Counted from the first letter of the stretch, positions 7,784-15,750 are shown. The stretch: DNA of 64,000 nucleotides from Prauserella endophytica (GCF_005146945.1 NZ_SWMS01000001.1:620001-684000), one strand, 5' to 3'. The notes: generated by a model from the letters alone, not told the origin. Program-made: numbers and translations.

Positions 7784-8631
7784 TCAGCCGCGAGGAACTT
7801 CCGCAGGTGGTCCACCACCGCCTCGGGCTGCTCCTCGGGCAGGAAGTGCCCGCAGTCGGCGATGGCCGCGGCGGTCACGTTGTCGGCGTACTCCCGCCAG
7901 ATCTCCGCGCTCGGCAACGTGCCGAGCAGGCCCTTCTCTCCCCACAGTGCGAGCACCGGCAGCCTGAGCCTGCGTCCCGCGTCCGCGTCGGCGTCGTCGT
8001 GCTCGGCGTCGGTGGGAAACGAGGCCCGGTAGTCGTCGAAACCCGCCCGCAGCGCGCCCGGTGCCGAGAAAGCGCGGACGTACTCGGCGATCGCCTCCGG
8101 TTCCAGCCGGTCCCGCCGGTGGGTCCAGCGCTCGAAGAAGTAGCCGAGGTACCCGGCGACGTCCTGGCCCGCCAGCCGCTCCGGGAGATCCGGTTGCAGG
8201 TGGAACAACCAGTGCCAGTAACCGCGCGCGACTCCGCCGTCCAGCCGTCGCCACATCTCCCTGGTGGGGATGATGTCCAGCACCGCGAGCCGCTCGACCT
8301 GCTCCGGCCGGTCGAGCGCCCAGCGATGACCGACCCGGCCGCCCCGGTCGTGCCCGACGACGCTCACCCGGTCGAAGCCCAGCGCATCGATGAGCGCCGC
8401 GACGTCGGCGGCCATCGTGCGTTTGTCGTAGCCCTCGCGCGGCTTGTCGGTGAGCCCGTAGCCGCGCAGGTCCGGCACCAGCACCGTGTGCTCCCGCGCC
8501 AGCGGCTCGACCACCTTGCGCCAGCAGTGACCCGTCTGCGGCCAGCCGTGCAGCAGCACGACGGGCGGGCCGGAGCCCGCACGTCGGTAGTGCATTCGGA
8601 TGCCGTTGACCTGCTCCATCCCGGTGTCCAT
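7780..8631 (-). CDS. Alpha/beta hydrolase, fluoroacetate/haloacetate dehalogenase type
   Basis: This 283-residue hydrolase has HGWPQT (oxyanion), DLRGYG and the nucleophile elbow GHDRGG. The residues that define fluoroacetate dehalogenase are all in register: nucleophile Asp95, carboxylate-binding Arg96 and Arg99, Asp119 (AVLDIIPT), the halide pocket His140-Trp141 and Tyr201, and catalytic His262 (CGHFLPEE). Known members hydrolyse the C-F or C-Cl bond of haloacetates to glycolate; related hydrolases act on epoxides. The gene is divergent from a CGNR-type regulator with a palindrome between the two starts. A glycolate-oxidising operon (glcDEF) is 5 kb away, which may be coincidence. Confidence 0.8.
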   Translation of the reverse strand: MDTGMEQVNGIRMHYRRAGSGPPVVLLHGWPQTGHCWRKVVEPLAREHTVLVPDLRGYGLTDKPREGYDKRTMAADVAALIDALGFDRVSVVGHDRGGRVGHRWALDRPEQVERLAVLDIIPTREMWRRLDGGVARGYWHWLFHLQPDLPERLAGQDVAGYLGYFFERWTHRRDRLEPEAIAEYVRAFSAPGALRAGFDDYRASFPTDAEHDDADADAGRRLRLPVLALWGEKGLLGTLPSAEIWREYADNVTAAAIADCGHFLPEEQPEAVVDHLRKFLAAE

Positions 8632-8638
8632 GCCTGAT

Positions 8639-8661
8639 TCTAACCAGTTAAGGTGGTTAGA
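8639..8661. promoter_or_regulatory. Operator palindrome between hydrolase and CGNR regulator
   Basis: TCTAACCA-GTTAAGG-TGGTTAGA has perfect 8-bp arms and sits between the two divergent start codons, touching the ATG of the CGNR gene. It contains GGTGGTTA, a half-site that recurs beside the second CGNR gene at 21216-21245. It is a strong candidate for an autoregulatory CGNR operator controlling both genes. Confidence 0.6.
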
Positions 8662-9212
8662 TGACCACGGCCGAATGGGTGTTCGACGGCGGCAGGCCCT
8701 GCCTCCACCTGGTCAACACGCTGCGCGATCGGCACAGGGGCGGCAGGGAACTGCTCACCACGCCCTCCGCGCTCACCGAATGGCTGGGCCTAGCCGGTTA
8801 CGGCGGCAGGGCCACGGCGGCGGACCTGGCGACCGCGCGACAGCTGCGCGAGGCCGTCGATCGCGTCACCCGCGCGGTATCGGCGGGAGAGCGGCCCGGA
8901 CGGGCGGACGTGGCCGTGCTCAACTCCGTGGCCGTCTCGGCGCCCGCGCCGGCGCTGCGCGTCGACGCCGACGGAACGCCTCACCGCACCGCTCAGGGCA
9001 GCGCCGGGCGGGTCGCGGCGTCGCTCGCCGCGCTCGCCGTCGACGCGATCGAACTGGTCACGAGCTCGCCGTGCGTGCGCGTCTGCGCGGCTGACGACTG
9101 CGGGCTCCGGTTTGCCGACTCGTCGCCGAAGCGCAACCGGCAGTGGTGCTCGATGGCCCGCTGTGGCAACCGCGCGAAGGCCCGCGCGCACTACGCCAGG
9201 CGTCAGCGCTGA
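8661..9212 (+). CDS. CGNR zinc-finger transcriptional regulator (ABATE domain)
   Basis: This 183-residue protein starts with FDGGRPCLHLVNTLRDR, characteristic of the ABATE (putative stress-induced regulator) domain. It ends with the CGNR zinc finger: CAADDCGLRFAD, then WCSMARCGNRAKARAHYARR. Such proteins are thought to bind DNA through the finger and sense ligands through the N-terminal domain. ATG at 8661 has no leader, so the message is probably leaderless. It probably regulates itself and the divergent dehalogenase-like hydrolase through the palindrome overlapping its start. Confidence 0.88.
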   Translation: MTTAEWVFDGGRPCLHLVNTLRDRHRGGRELLTTPSALTEWLGLAGYGGRATAADLATARQLREAVDRVTRAVSAGERPGRADVAVLNSVAVSAPAPALRVDADGTPHRTAQGSAGRVAASLAALAVDAIELVTSSPCVRVCAADDCGLRFADSSPKRNRQWCSMARCGNRAKARAHYARRQR

Positions 9213-9757
9213 TCGCCGCCGATGAGCATCAGCAGCGCATCGCCCGCCGGCGTCGCCGGAGGAGCACCCGTGGCGAGCCTGCGCAGCTGCAGGCCTGCGA
9301 TCAGCGCAACCACCGGCCCGGCGAGGCGCTCCGGGCCGGGCACCCCGAGTGCTCGCAGGATCGTCACAGCGAGGTCGTCGTAGGCGGCGAAACAGCGCCG
9401 GGTCGCGTCGCGCAACTCCGGATCCCGTCCCGCCTGCAGGTACAGCTCCAGCGACGCGATCTCGTCGATGCTCATCGGCATCGCCTCGAGCACCCGCTCG
9501 ACCGTCGCGGCGGCGTCGGCGAGGCTCAGGTCCTCGGCGCGCTGCGCCTCGGCCAGCCCGGCGAGCCTGCCCGTCTCGTCCTCGACGAAGAGCAGCAGTG
9601 CCTCGCGCAGCAGTTCGGTCTGGCTGGGGAAGTGGTAGGTCAGCGAGCCGAGCGAGACCCCGGCCTCCGCGACGATCCGCCGGTTGGTCAGCCCGGCCAC
9701 GCCCTGCTCGCCGATCACGCGCAGTGCGGCGCGCAGGATCGCCTCCCTGGTGTTCAC
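9203..9757 (-). CDS. TetR-family transcriptional regulator
   Basis: This 184-residue protein has an N-terminal TetR HTH (TREAILRAALRVIGEQGVAGLTNRRIVAEAGVSLGSLTYHFPSQTELL, shown here by its key parts GLTNRRIVAEAGVS and YHFPSQ) and a helical ligand/dimerisation domain. GTG at 9757 overlaps the amidase stop (GTGA), so it is the second gene of an amidase-tetR operon. The perfect palindrome at 11151-11166 upstream of the amidase is its likely operator. The 3' end overlaps the convergent CGNR gene by 10 bp. Confidence 0.88.
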   Translation of the reverse strand: MNTREAILRAALRVIGEQGVAGLTNRRIVAEAGVSLGSLTYHFPSQTELLREALLLFVEDETGRLAGLAEAQRAEDLSLADAAATVERVLEAMPMSIDEIASLELYLQAGRDPELRDATRRCFAAYDDLAVTILRALGVPGPERLAGPVVALIAGLQLRRLATGAPPATPAGDALLMLIGGDQR

Positions 9758-11136
9758 GGTGTCCGATCGTGCCAGCGCTCGACGCCTTCCAGCTGCGCGG
9801 CCAGTGAGATCAGCAGGTCCTCCGAGCCGGCAGGCCCGGCGAGCTGGGCGCCCATCGGCAGCCCATCGGCCGTGAGACCGGCGGGGACGTTCACGGAGGG
9901 CCAGCCGAGCACGTTCCACGGCCACGCGAACGGGCAGGCGGCGACGATCGCGCGGTCGGTGCGCCAGTTCGGCAGGTCGGCGAACACGTCGGCCCGGGGC
10001 GGTGGGGTGGCTGTGGTGGGCGTGAGCAGCACGTCGACGCCTTCGCTGTCGGAGAACACCTTGCCGACCCGCCTGCTCCACAGCGGTTCCAGCCGCCGCG
10101 AGAGGGCGAGCAGCGGCCGCAGACGGGTGCCCGTGCGCCGGTTGGCGAGCGTGCGCGGGTCGAGCAGTGCGGGATCCGGCACGCGGTCGGCCCAGTCGGC
10201 GACGCCCGCGAGTGAGCGCGGGAGGAAGTCCAGCCCGATCAGCCCGTAGCGCGGTTCGGTCTCGACCACCTCGTGGCCGAGGTCGGTGAGCACGCCCGCG
10301 AGCCGGACGACCGCGGCGCGGACGCGTTCGTCGAGCCGCGTGTAGAGCGCCGTGAACGGAACGTTCAACGCGAGACCGATGCGCAGCGGGCGTGGTTCGC
10401 GCGCCGCCGCGGTGCGGAACCGGTTCGCTGTGCCGGCGAGGACATCGAGCAACAGCGCCGCGTCGCCCACGGTCCTCGCCAGTGGGCCGTGCCCGGTCAG
10501 GCCGTGGAACAGCTCCGGTTCGGGTGCGGTGGGCACCAGACCGCGGGTGGCCTTGATGCCGACGAGGTTGGTCCACGCCGCCGGGATGCGGATCGATCCG
10601 GCGCCGTCCGAGCCGACCGCACCCGCGACGATCCCCGCGGCGACGGCCGAGGCCGAGCCGCCGGAGGACCCGCCGGGCGTGTGGGCGGTGTCCCAGGGGT
10701 TGCGTGTCACGCCGAACCCCGTGCCCTCGGTGAACGGCCACTGGCCGATCTCCGGCGTGTTGGTCTTGCCCACGATCACGGCGCCCGCCCGGCGCAGGCG
10801 CGTGACGATCTCCGCGTCGGCGTCGCGAACGGGGAAGTCGCCGCGGCAGCCGAAGGCCGTGGGGAGGCCCGCGATGTCAGTGTCGTCCTTGATCGCCACG
10901 GGGACGCCGAGCAGCGGAGCCCGCTCGCCATCGGCGAGGCGGCGGTCGGCGGCCTCGGCCTCCCGGCCCGCCTCGGCCGCGCGGACGTGGCGGAAGGCGT
11001 TGAGCGTCGGCTGCGTCTCGGCGATGCGGCCGAGCACCGCCGAGGTGAGCTCTACCGCGCTGACGCGGCCTTCGGCCAGCAGCGTGGCCTGCCCGGTGAG
11101 GCCCGCGAATGCGATGTCCTGCTCGGTGTGTCGCAT
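9754..11136 (-). CDS. Amidase (amidase-signature family)
   Basis: This 460-residue protein has the Ser-cisSer-Lys triad of the amidase-signature family: Lys83 (VAIKDDTD), cis-Ser158 (PGGSSGGS) and nucleophile Ser181 (GSDGAGSIRIPA). Members hydrolyse carboxamides or peptide-type amides; the C-terminal half, which sets specificity, is not informative by eye. It is the first gene of an operon with a TetR regulator, so its expression is probably induced by a substrate or product. It could be annotated GatA-like, but the lack of gatB/C argues for a stand-alone amidase. Confidence 0.9.
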   Translation of the reverse strand: MRHTEQDIAFAGLTGQATLLAEGRVSAVELTSAVLGRIAETQPTLNAFRHVRAAEAGREAEAADRRLADGERAPLLGVPVAIKDDTDIAGLPTAFGCRGDFPVRDADAEIVTRLRRAGAVIVGKTNTPEIGQWPFTEGTGFGVTRNPWDTAHTPGGSSGGSASAVAAGIVAGAVGSDGAGSIRIPAAWTNLVGIKATRGLVPTAPEPELFHGLTGHGPLARTVGDAALLLDVLAGTANRFRTAAAREPRPLRIGLALNVPFTALYTRLDERVRAAVVRLAGVLTDLGHEVVETEPRYGLIGLDFLPRSLAGVADWADRVPDPALLDPRTLANRRTGTRLRPLLALSRRLEPLWSRRVGKVFSDSEGVDVLLTPTTATPPPRADVFADLPNWRTDRAIVAACPFAWPWNVLGWPSVNVPAGLTADGLPMGAQLAGPAGSEDLLISLAAQLEGVERWHDRTP

Positions 11137-11150
11137 GGCGGCTCCACGTT

Positions 11151-11166
11151 GTTCGTTCGAACGAAC
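11151..11166. promoter_or_regulatory. Perfect 16-bp palindrome, probable TetR operator
   Basis: GTTCGTTCGAACGAAC is fully self-complementary and lies 14 bp upstream of the amidase ATG. The downstream cotranscribed gene is a TetR regulator, whose family typically binds such palindromes. Binding would block the amidase-tetR promoter. Confidence 0.65.
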
Positions 11167-11173
11167 GAGGATA

Positions 11174-11872
11174 TCACCGACCGTCCGTCTGCTGTAGTCG
11201 CGCGGTGCGGATGGCGGTCACGAGCAGGGCCGCGAGCAGTAGGAAGTCCACGACGAACACGATCCGCTGGGTGAATCCCACCGGCAGGAGGGTCATGATC
11301 GTGGTGATCGCCGGAGTGGTCGGCAGTGCGTCCGCGACGTAGCTGACGCCGAACAGCCCGAGGCTCGCGAGGCCGATCCAGAGCAACCGCACCAGCATCA
11401 CTCGGCTGGGGGTGAGCCCGGGCACCTCCTTGAACCGGTCGAGCAGCGAGAAGGCGATCGCGGGCAGGCACAGGAACGCGATGAGGCTCGCGTACTGGTG
11501 AATCCGGCCGCTGACCGGATCGATCTCGGGCGTGAACGTGGCCGGGAAGAGCGCGGCGCCGACGAGGCCGGTCGCCGTGGCGTAGATGAGCACAGACGTC
11601 GTGCGGGGGAACGTGATGCCCGAGGCGAGCAGGGCCCCGCGCACGGCGATCACCCCGACCGCGAACGACAGCAGGCTCGCCTCGAGCATGCCGCCGCCGT
11701 GGTCGCTGAAGGCGTAGCGGCTCAGCGGGTCGGCGAGCGGGTCGAAAGAGCTGACCAGGTGCAGGATCGTCAGCGTGAACAGCGCCCAGCCGAGGGACGC
11801 CCAGGCCGCGATCGCCCACACACGAGTGCGAGCGACCGCATTGGTGGCTGTTTTGGTCCCCAGGTTGGCCAT
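11174..11872 (-). CDS. DUF998-family integral membrane protein
   Basis: This 232-residue protein has about six membrane segments, starting WAIAAWASLGWALFTLTILH. It carries the DUF998 features PLSRYAFSDHG-like near residue 50 and FPATFTPEIDPVSGRIHQYAS between segments. Members are multi-pass proteins of unknown function. The gene is monocistronic: the amidase operon lies downstream on the same strand after a 37-bp gap containing the TetR palindrome. Confidence 0.75.
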   Translation of the reverse strand: MANLGTKTATNAVARTRVWAIAAWASLGWALFTLTILHLVSSFDPLADPLSRYAFSDHGGGMLEASLLSFAVGVIAVRGALLASGITFPRTTSVLIYATATGLVGAALFPATFTPEIDPVSGRIHQYASLIAFLCLPAIAFSLLDRFKEVPGLTPSRVMLVRLLWIGLASLGLFGVSYVADALPTTPAITTIMTLLPVGFTQRIVFVVDFLLLAALLVTAIRTARLQQTDGR

Positions 11873-11931
11873 GACTAAAGCTTGGCCCTACTTGGTCGAC
11901 TTCGGATCCGGGGAAGACCCTGAGTCACCCC

Positions 11932-12699
11932 CTAATCGGGGGTGAAGTCGATCACGGCGAACGCCTGGTCGTCGTGGCGTTTCGTGCGCGGCCAGCGGGT
12001 GCCGTCGGGGTCAGCCTCCTCGGCCTCGCGTACGGCGTCGAGCACCGCCTGCGCGCCGTGTTCGCGGGCGATGCGGAGCACGGCGGGCCAGTCGAAGAGA
12101 CCGTAGTCGTCGATTCCCACCGAGACGCCGTCCGTGGCGAGCAGTACCGTCTCGACATCGGCGAGCGCCCAGCTCGCGCGGAGCGCGTGCTCGGCGGCGG
12201 CCGGGTCCGCTTCGGCGACCCAGAAGCCGTTCTCCGCGTTGCGCAGCCGGTTGACGTCGGCGCGGGTGCGCAGGTGCCCGCCGTCGCGCAGGCGGCTGAG
12301 GCGCTGGTCGGCGAGCACACTGGTGCCCGTCCGTCCGAACGCGACGATCGGGCTGTCGGCGAGCACGAGCGCGTCCACACGCTCGGCGGTCCAGCGCAGC
12401 ATGGCGACCGTGCTCGACGGTGAGTGACCCGGCCGCAGCCCGTGTTCGCTCGCGACGCCGGAGATCGCGGCGGCGAGCAGGTCACCGAGCTCGGCCTCGG
12501 GCGCGTCCGTCAGGCCGGCGTGGAGGTGTTCGGCGAGCCGGGACGCGTACCAGCCACCGCTGGGCAGCTCGACGCGGAACTCGGTGGCGCCGTCCAGCAG
12601 CACCACCGCGTTGGCGGTGGTCACCACGTGGTCCTCGGTCGGTCTCGGCCTGCCGTCGAGGCCGACGCCCGGCCGCTCGGCGATATCGATCTCGGGCAC
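11932..12699 (-). CDS. PP2C-like serine/threonine phosphatase domain protein
   Basis: This protein of about 255 residues shows PP2C-like elements in order: EDHVVTTANAVVLLDGAT (DG of motif 2), DSPIVAFGRTG, LATDGVS (metal-binding Asp-Gly) and KRHDDQAFAVI (the terminal DDxT-like motif). Some metal ligands are not canonical, so activity is uncertain. GTG at 12699 is preferred because TAGTGT, a -10-like box, lies seven bases upstream; a TTG at 12717 would extend it by six residues. It is divergent from an HTH/Clp-N operon, and two repeated operators separate them. Confidence 0.65.
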   Translation of the reverse strand: MPEIDIAERPGVGLDGRPRPTEDHVVTTANAVVLLDGATEFRVELPSGGWYASRLAEHLHAGLTDAPEAELGDLLAAAISGVASEHGLRPGHSPSSTVAMLRWTAERVDALVLADSPIVAFGRTGTSVLADQRLSRLRDGGHLRTRADVNRLRNAENGFWVAEADPAAAEHALRASWALADVETVLLATDGVSVGIDDYGLFDWPAVLRIAREHGAQAVLDAVREAEEADPDGTRWPRTKRHDDQAFAVIDFTPD

Positions 12700-12719
12700 G
12701 GGATCGACACTAGCCAATC

Positions 12720-12763
12720 GTCAACTAGAGTTGACATCGGCGAGCATGTCAACCTAGATTGAC
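12720..12763. promoter_or_regulatory. Two copies of a GTCAA-N6-TTGAC operator
   Basis: GTCAACTAGAGTTGAC (12720-12735) and GTCAACCTAGATTGAC (12748-12763) are two 16-bp inverted repeats with identical outer arms and a shared CTAGA core, 28 bp apart. They cover the -35 and -10 of the HTH gene promoter, so they are probably bound by the small HTH protein encoded next to them or by a global regulator. Confidence 0.6.
12731..12760 (+). promoter_or_regulatory. Promoter of the HTH/Clp-N operon
   Basis: A consensus -35 TTGACA (12731-12736) is followed after 18 bp by TAGATT (12755-12760). The ATG at 12767 falls six to seven bases after the -10, so the transcript is predicted to be leaderless. Both boxes lie inside the two GTCAA/TTGAC operators. 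Confidence 0.6.
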
Positions 12764-12766
12764 GAT

Positions 12767-12976
12767 ATGACCGAAGCAACCGATCTGGCCGCGAGAGCGG
12801 GTGACCGCGACCCCAGGGTCGGCCTGCGTGCCGTGGCCGCGCTGCGAAGGCTGCTGGAGCAGCTCGAGGCCGTGCAGGTGCGCAGCGCGCGCGTGCACGG
12901 CTGGTCGTGGCAGGACATCGCCGACGAGCTGGGGGTCAGCAGGCAGGCCGTCCACAAGAAGTACGGGAGACGCTGA
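12767..12976 (+). CDS. Small helix-turn-helix protein
   Basis: This 69-residue protein consists of an N-terminal helix (RVGLRAVAALRRLLEQLEAVQV) and a C-terminal HTH (GWSWQDIADELGVSRQAVHKKYGRR). It is short enough to be only a dimerising DNA-binding unit. It overlaps the Clp-N gene by one base (TGATG) and is commonly found paired with such genes in actinobacteria. It is the obvious candidate to bind the duplicated operator over its own promoter. Confidence 0.8.
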   Translation: MTEATDLAARAGDRDPRVGLRAVAALRRLLEQLEAVQVRSARVHGWSWQDIADELGVSRQAVHKKYGRR

Positions 12977-13509
12977 TGTTCGAGCGGTTCACGAAAGACG
13001 CCCGCGCCGCGGTCAAGATGGCCGTGTGCGAGGCGCAGACGCTGCGTTCGCCGGAGATCGACCCGCTGCACGTGCTCGTGGCGCTCACCCGGTTCCCCGA
13101 CGGCGGGGCCGGCCGGCTGCTCGCCACGCTCGGCGTCGCGCTCGACGACCTGGCCGCCCAGGCGCAGGAGGTCCGCCGCCGGGGCGGGGTGACCGAGTTC
13201 GACGCCGCCGCACTCGGCGGGCTCGGCATCGACGTCGACGCGATCGTGTCGCGAGTGGAGCAGGAGCACGGCCCCGGTGCGCTCGCGGGCGGCTGGCGGT
13301 GCGCGGGCGGGCACATCCCGTTCTCCGACAGCGGCAAGCGGGTCCTCGAACGGACCCTGCGTGAGGTGATCATGTTGCGGGGCAACGCGATCGGCGGCGA
13401 GCACATCCTGCTGGCGCTGGCCGCGGTGCCCGGCCCGGCGGCGGACGTGCTCGCCGGGCAGGGACTCTCGCCGGAGGCGATCAGGAACGCGCTGCGCGCG
13501 GCCTCATGA
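12976..13509 (+). CDS. Clp N-terminal domain protein (stand-alone ClpN)
   Basis: This 177-residue protein has two Clp-N-like repeats. The first starts MFERFTKDARAAVKMAVCEAQ with DPLHVLVALTRFPDG; the second has FSDSGKRVLERTLREV with GGEHILLALAAVPG. It has no AAA+ module, so it cannot be a full ClpC/ClpA. Known Clp-N domains bind adaptors or substrates, so it may be an adaptor or competitor for the Clp protease; that role is inferred. GGGAGA precedes the ATG. It is coupled to the HTH gene upstream. Confidence 0.85.
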   Translation: MFERFTKDARAAVKMAVCEAQTLRSPEIDPLHVLVALTRFPDGGAGRLLATLGVALDDLAAQAQEVRRRGGVTEFDAAALGGLGIDVDAIVSRVEQEHGPGALAGGWRCAGGHIPFSDSGKRVLERTLREVIMLRGNAIGGEHILLALAAVPGPAADVLAGQGLSPEAIRNALRAAS

Positions 13510-14145
13510 CCGCGCTGAGCGCTGTCGCCACACGACGTAGGGCAGGAACAGCTGCGCCAGCGGGCCGATGGCCAGCGCATAGAGCACCGTGCCGAGGCCG
13601 ACCGTGCCGCCGAGCAGCCAGCCGACGCCGAGAACCGTGAGCTCGATCAGGGTGCGGACGAGGCGCACCGAGCGGCCCGTTCGCGCCGCGAGGCCGGTCA
13701 TGAGCCCGTCGCGCGGCCCGGGGCCGAGCCGGGCGCCGACGTAGACCGCCGTCGCGAGTCCGTTGAGGACGATGCCGCTCAGCAGGAACGTGACCTGCCA
13801 GCCCAGTGCGTGCTGGTCGGGCAGCACCAGCCGGGCCAGGTCGACCGTGATGGCGATGACGACCACGTTCGCGACGGTGCCGATTCCTGGCCGCTGCTTC
13901 AGCGGGATCCACAGCAGCAGCACGACCCCCGAGGCGAGCGCGGTGACCGTGCCGAACGTCAGGCCGGTCCGGTTCACCACGCCCTCGTGCAGCACGTCCC
14001 AAGGGTTCAGGCCGAGTCCGGCCCTGGTCATCAGCGCCATGCTCGTGCCGTAGAGCGCGAGGCCGAGCAGCAGCTGCGTGAGCCTGCGGGTGGGGCTGGC
14101 GGTGACGGGGACGGGACGGAGGTCGATCTGTTCTAGCTGAGCCAC
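13504..14145 (-). CDS. yczE: YczE-type integral membrane protein
   Basis: This protein of about 213 residues has five or six membrane segments and the features GLNPWDVLHEGVVNRTG and GPGPRDGLMTGLAARTGRSVRLVRT that mark YczE-like proteins. GTG at 14145 gives VAQLEQIDLRPVPV before the first helix; the longer frame reaches into the regulatory region. It is divergent from a MocR-type regulator, the yczR-yczE arrangement seen in many actinobacteria. The transport or other function of YczE is not established. The 3' end overlaps the convergent Clp-N gene by 6 bp. Confidence 0.75.
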   Translation of the reverse strand: MAQLEQIDLRPVPVTASPTRRLTQLLLGLALYGTSMALMTRAGLGLNPWDVLHEGVVNRTGLTFGTVTALASGVVLLLWIPLKQRPGIGTVANVVVIAITVDLARLVLPDQHALGWQVTFLLSGIVLNGLATAVYVGARLGPGPRDGLMTGLAARTGRSVRLVRTLIELTVLGVGWLLGGTVGLGTVLYALAIGPLAQLFLPYVVWRQRSARS

Positions 14146-14150
14146 ACAAT

Positions 14151-14203
14151 CCAATATCTGTGACCAATGGCTGGTATGACCATAGCCAATCGGCAACAAT
14201 TGG
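14151..14203. promoter_or_regulatory. Cluster of four ATTGG/CCAAT boxes between yczE and the MocR regulator
   Basis: CCAAT occurs at 14151-14155, 14164-14168 and 14186-14190, and ATTGG at 14199-14203, inside a 62-bp divergent intergenic region. The central part TGGCTGGTATGACCATAGCCA is also an imperfect palindrome. MocR-type regulators commonly bind direct repeats or half-palindromes near their own genes, so this is the likely YczR site. Confidence 0.45.
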
Positions 14204-14207
14204 ACTG

Positions 14208-15662
14208 ATGAACGGTCAGTTCCCACTAGGTGGACGGATATCGGGCGGCCGGTTGGCCACGACGCTCGGCGATTGGCGGCAGAGCGGCTCCCGGCGCGGC
14301 GCCGCCGACCTGGCCTCCGCGATCGAGCTGCAGGTCCTCGACGGCCGGCTCCCGGTGGGCACCCGGCTGCCCGCGGAGCGGGAGCTGGCCGACGCGCTCG
14401 GCGTCAGCAGGACCCTCGTCGGCGCCGCGCTCGATCGGCTCCGCGAGCACGGGCTCGTCGCGAGCAGACAGGGCGCGGGCTCGTGGATCACGTTCCCGCA
14501 GGGTGGCCGTGGCCTGCGGCTCGCCCCCACCGACCGGCTCGACCTCATCGATCTCTCGCACGCCTCGCCGCCCGCGGTGCCCGCGCTTCCGCCGGCCTTC
14601 GACGCCGTGCGCGGGGTATTCGCGGCGGAGCTGCTCGACCACGGCTACCACGTGCGTGGCCTGCCGGTGCTGCGCGAGCGGATCGCGGACCGTTACACCG
14701 CGCGCGGCCTGCCGACGAGCCCGGAGCAGGTGCTGATCACCAACGGCGCCCAGCACGCGCTCGCGCTCGTGCTGCGCGCGCTGGTCGGCCCCGGCGACCG
14801 CGTGCTCCTCGAGCAGCCCTGCTACCCGAACACGGCGGGGGCCATCCGCGCCGCGCACGCGCTGTCGGTTCCCGTGGCCGTCGACCCGCATGACGGCTGG
14901 GACGTGCCCGGCATCGACGCCGCCCTGCGCCAGGCCGCGCCCCGGCTCGCCTGCCTCGCCGTCGACTTCCAGAACCCCACGGGTCACCTGCTCGGCGCCG
15001 AGGATCGCGAACGCCTCGGCGCCGCTCTGGCCAGGGCGAGGACGCCCGCCGTCGTCGACGAGACCCTGGCCGAACTCGACCTGCGCGACGGCGCGGAACC
15101 GGTGCCGCCGCTCGCCGCGTTCGCGCGCGACTGGGCGATCACCGTCGGCTCGGCGGCGAAGTCGTACTGGGGCGGGCTGCGGCTGGGCTGGATCAGGGCG
15201 CAGGAGGACCTGATCGACCGCCTGGCCGCCGCCAGGTGCACGCTCGACCTCGGTTCGCCGGTGCTGGAACAGCTGGCGCTCGCGGAGCTGCTCGCCGATC
15301 CGGAACCCGCGCTCCGTGCGCGCCGGACCGAGATCCGCGGGATGCGCGACGCCCTCGTGGCGGCGATGCGGGAGCACTGTCCGGAATGGACGTTCCGCGT
15401 GCCGGACGGTGGGCTGTCGCTGTGGTGCAGGCTGCCGGAGCCGATGAGCACGCGGCTGAGCGTGGCTGCCGCCAACCACGGGGTGCTCGTTGCGGAGGGC
15501 GCCCGATTCGGTGTGCACGGCGGACTCGAACGCTGGCTGCGGCTGCCGTTCTCGCTGCCGCCTGGACGACTGCGCGAGGCGGTGCGCAGGCTCGGCGTCG
15601 CGGCGGCCTCGGTGCTCTCGGCGGCGCCGGCGATCGAGACTTCGGCCGGTGCGGTGACCTGA
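14208..15662 (+). CDS. MocR-type regulator (GntR HTH fused to PLP aminotransferase domain), YczR-like
   Basis: This 484-residue protein has an N-terminal winged helix (LAGPRLPAERELADALGVSRTLV-like: GTRLPAERELADALGVSR) and a fold-type I aminotransferase domain with ITNGAQHALAL, VDFQNPTGHLL and the PLP lysine region SAAKSYWGGLRLGW. MocR proteins sense pyridoxal phosphate adducts and act as dual regulators. The target is probably the divergent yczE. ATG at 14208 is preferred over the upstream start at 14160, which would run through the regulatory boxes. Confidence 0.85.
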   Translation: MNGQFPLGGRISGGRLATTLGDWRQSGSRRGAADLASAIELQVLDGRLPVGTRLPAERELADALGVSRTLVGAALDRLREHGLVASRQGAGSWITFPQGGRGLRLAPTDRLDLIDLSHASPPAVPALPPAFDAVRGVFAAELLDHGYHVRGLPVLRERIADRYTARGLPTSPEQVLITNGAQHALALVLRALVGPGDRVLLEQPCYPNTAGAIRAAHALSVPVAVDPHDGWDVPGIDAALRQAAPRLACLAVDFQNPTGHLLGAEDRERLGAALARARTPAVVDETLAELDLRDGAEPVPPLAAFARDWAITVGSAAKSYWGGLRLGWIRAQEDLIDRLAAARCTLDLGSPVLEQLALAELLADPEPALRARRTEIRGMRDALVAAMREHCPEWTFRVPDGGLSLWCRLPEPMSTRLSVAAANHGVLVAEGARFGVHGGLERWLRLPFSLPPGRLREAVRRLGVAAASVLSAAPAIETSAGAVT

Positions 15663-15691
15663 CCCCGGTGGTGCCTGCCGCGGTGGCACCA

Positions 15692-15750
15692 ACTGCAGTG
15701 AAGGCCACCTTCACTGCGTTCAACGCAGTCAAGGTGGCCTTCACTGCAGT
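15692..15750. repeat. Palindromic repeat, copy 1 (short form)
   Basis: A 59-bp near-perfect hairpin: two 29-nt arms around a 1-nt loop with one mismatch. The left arm contains ACTGCAGTGAAGGCCACCTT and the apex is TGCGTTCAACGCA. The AAGGCCACC/GGTGGCCTT arms and the apex are shared with the copy inside the NRPS gene (42379-42429). It lies 30 bp after the MocR gene stop and could also act as a terminator, but it has no T-run. Confidence 0.85.

Noticed and set aside
9203-10741. 512-codon minus-strand frame joining an Arg-rich stretch to a TetR domain
   Set aside because: Only the last 184 codons are the TetR protein; the upstream part lies inside the amidase gene in another frame and has no protein-like features.
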